DNA of 32,450 bases. Origin: Clostridium sp. CAG:343. GTDB taxonomy: Bacteria > Bacillota > Clostridia > TANB77 > CAG-508. The DNA lies in assembly GCA_000431335.1 (NCBI GenBank), contig FR888048.1, forward strand, positions 3,020 to 35,469, in the 5' to 3' direction. This document shows positions 31,534 through 32,450 of this stretch, one piece after another. The position numbers and the translations under genes were made by a program. Each line of letters opens with the position of its first letter. Position 1 is the stretch's first letter. The notes under the pieces are model-generated. The model was not told the DNA's origin. It ran no database searches and saw nothing but the letters and a program-made list of their open reading frames with translations.

Positions 31534-32025
31534 ATGGAATATAAAATACAATACTCAAAAATAAAAAATATTTATATACAGATAAAAGAAGGCAAAGTAA
31601 TAGTAAAGGCACCAAAAAGAGTAACAAGGGAAGAGATAGAAAAAATCTTAAAAAATAAAGAAAAATGGATAAATAAAAGTTTAGATAAAGATAGAAAAAA
31701 AGAACAAAAAGAAAATTTATATACAAAAGATGAATTTATTAAAATAGTTGAAAGTACTACAAAGGAACTAATAGAACTTACCAATTTAAAGCCAAATAAT
31801 ATCAGAATAAGAGATATAAGTTATGCATGGGGGTCATGTTCAACAAATAAAAATATAACAATAAGTTTAAAATTAATAAAATATAGTAAAGAAGCAATAA
31901 AATATGTTATTTTGCATGAACTTTGTCATCTAAAATATATGAATCACTCAAAAAATTTTTGGAATTTAGTTGAAAAATATATGCCTGATTATAAAGAAAT
32001 AAAAAAGAGTTTAAATAATATGTAA
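31534..32025 (+). CDS. YgjP-like (DUF45) zinc metallopeptidase
   Basis: A 163-residue protein with the DUF45/YgjP metallopeptidase pattern: the WGSCS motif (SYAWGSCSTNKNITISLKLI) followed by HELCHLKYMNHSKNFW, an HExxH with a third His about eight residues after the second. The N-terminal half is a lysine-rich region with VTREEIEKILKNKEKWI, as in family members. It is shorter than the usual 220-240 residues, missing part of the N-terminal domain, but the active-site half is complete. GAGGAG precedes the ATG. Substrate unknown. It begins 68 bases after the ribosomal terminator. Confidence 0.87.
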   Translation: MEYKIQYSKIKNIYIQIKEGKVIVKAPKRVTREEIEKILKNKEKWINKSLDKDRKKEQKENLYTKDEFIKIVESTTKELIELTNLKPNNIRIRDISYAWGSCSTNKNITISLKLIKYSKEAIKYVILHELCHLKYMNHSKNFWNLVEKYMPDYKEIKKSLNNM

Positions 32026-32072
32026 CGATAGAAAAAAATATTACATATAATAAACCATAGGAGGCTAAAAAA

Positions 32073-32423
32073 ATGGAATTTATATTAAATACCATATTTT
32101 GGACACTAGCCCTTTATGGTTTATTTGAAATTATAAAAAATATAATATATATAAGTACATATACTAAATTTAAATCTGATGGAATATATTTAATAATAGC
32201 GGTAAAAAATCAAGAAGAGAAAATAGAAGGATTTTTAAGGTCAGTTATATTTAAAATATTATACGGAAAAGATGAATATTTAAAAAATATAATAGTTGCT
32301 GACTTGAAATCAACAGACAAGACAAAAGAAATTGTAAAAAAATTAGCGGAAGAATACCAAACAATAAAACCACTTTCTTGGAAAGAATGTAAAGATATAA
32401 TGGATAATATTGATGACACATAG
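32073..32423 (+). CDS. Small membrane-anchored protein resembling a GT2 glycosyltransferase N-terminus
   Basis: A 116-residue protein with an N-terminal hydrophobic segment (about 4-28), then a stretch like the start of family 2 glycosyltransferases. IYLIIAVKNQEEKIEGFLRSVI matches the first strand and helix, and IIVADLKSTDKTKEIVKKLAEEY matches the IVVDDGSTDxT nucleotide-binding motif. The usual Asp-Asp is reduced to Ala-Asp, and the catalytic half (DxD, acceptor site) is missing. AGGAGG precedes the ATG. It could be a stand-alone conserved family or a fragment. It ends 27 bases before the window edge. Confidence 0.6.
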   Translation: MEFILNTIFWTLALYGLFEIIKNIIYISTYTKFKSDGIYLIIAVKNQEEKIEGFLRSVIFKILYGKDEYLKNIIVADLKSTDKTKEIVKKLAEEYQTIKPLSWKECKDIMDNIDDT

Positions 32424-32450
32424 TTACAGTTCAGTAAGAAATGATTATGG

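Noticed and set aside
1..32450. CRISPR array, insertion sequence, prophage or integrase
   Set aside because: No regularly spaced repeats, transposase, integrase or phage-type genes were found on either strand.

Overview
The window is very A+T-rich and comes from a spore-forming member of the Clostridia. The evidence is the sporulation set pdaA-yqfC-yqfD, a clostridial agr quorum-sensing locus, a DUF4364 gene, TTG starts behind strong AGGAGG sites, zinc-binding versions of S4, S14, L24 and L36, and an L17 with the long insertion I associate with Lachnospiraceae-like clostridia. The genus cannot be read from the sequence; an uncultured gut lineage is plausible but is inference.

Region 1 (1-5322) is accessory. 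A tRNA 3' end and its terminator sit at the left edge. They are followed by an agr locus in two convergent pieces: agrB-agrD on the plus strand, and agrA-agrC on the minus strand, meeting at a shared bidirectional terminator. Next is a class B sortase facing a broken minus-strand surface-protein gene. That gene carries a CBM26-like starch-binding domain and an NPYTG sorting signal. It is interrupted at an A7 tract and has no credible 5' end.

Region 2 (5344-14572) is mostly sporulation and housekeeping. It holds pdaA, yqfC, yqfD, an unrecognised 401-residue helical protein where phoH is often found, ybeY, a DUF3048 protein, a YlbF-family gene, a membrane HExxH peptidase, DUF4364 (minus), L-lactate dehydrogenase, a nitrilase-family amidohydrolase and a small CxxC protein.

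Region 3 (14730-31466) is the S10-spc-alpha ribosomal protein cluster in the usual order: rpsJ rplC rplD rplW rplB rpsS rplV rpsC rplP rpmC rpsQ rplN rplX rplE rpsN rpsH rplF rplR rpsE rplO secY adk map infA rpmJ rpsM rpsK rpsD rpoA rplQ. rpmD (L30) is missing between rpsE and rplO. A consensus promoter precedes a roughly 320-nt structured leader with an internal terminator upstream of rpsJ. A second consensus promoter overlaps the end of map and should drive infA and the alpha operon. Several spacers hold hairpins that may be regulatory.

Region 4 (31534-32423) has a YgjP-like metallopeptidase and a small membrane-anchored protein resembling the start of a GT2 glycosyltransferase.

The most interesting items are the rpsJ leader, the 401-residue unknown, the AgrD peptide with its apparently enlarged ring, the broken starch-binding sortase substrate, the absence of rpmD and the alpha-operon leader. 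No CRISPR array, prophage or insertion sequence was seen.
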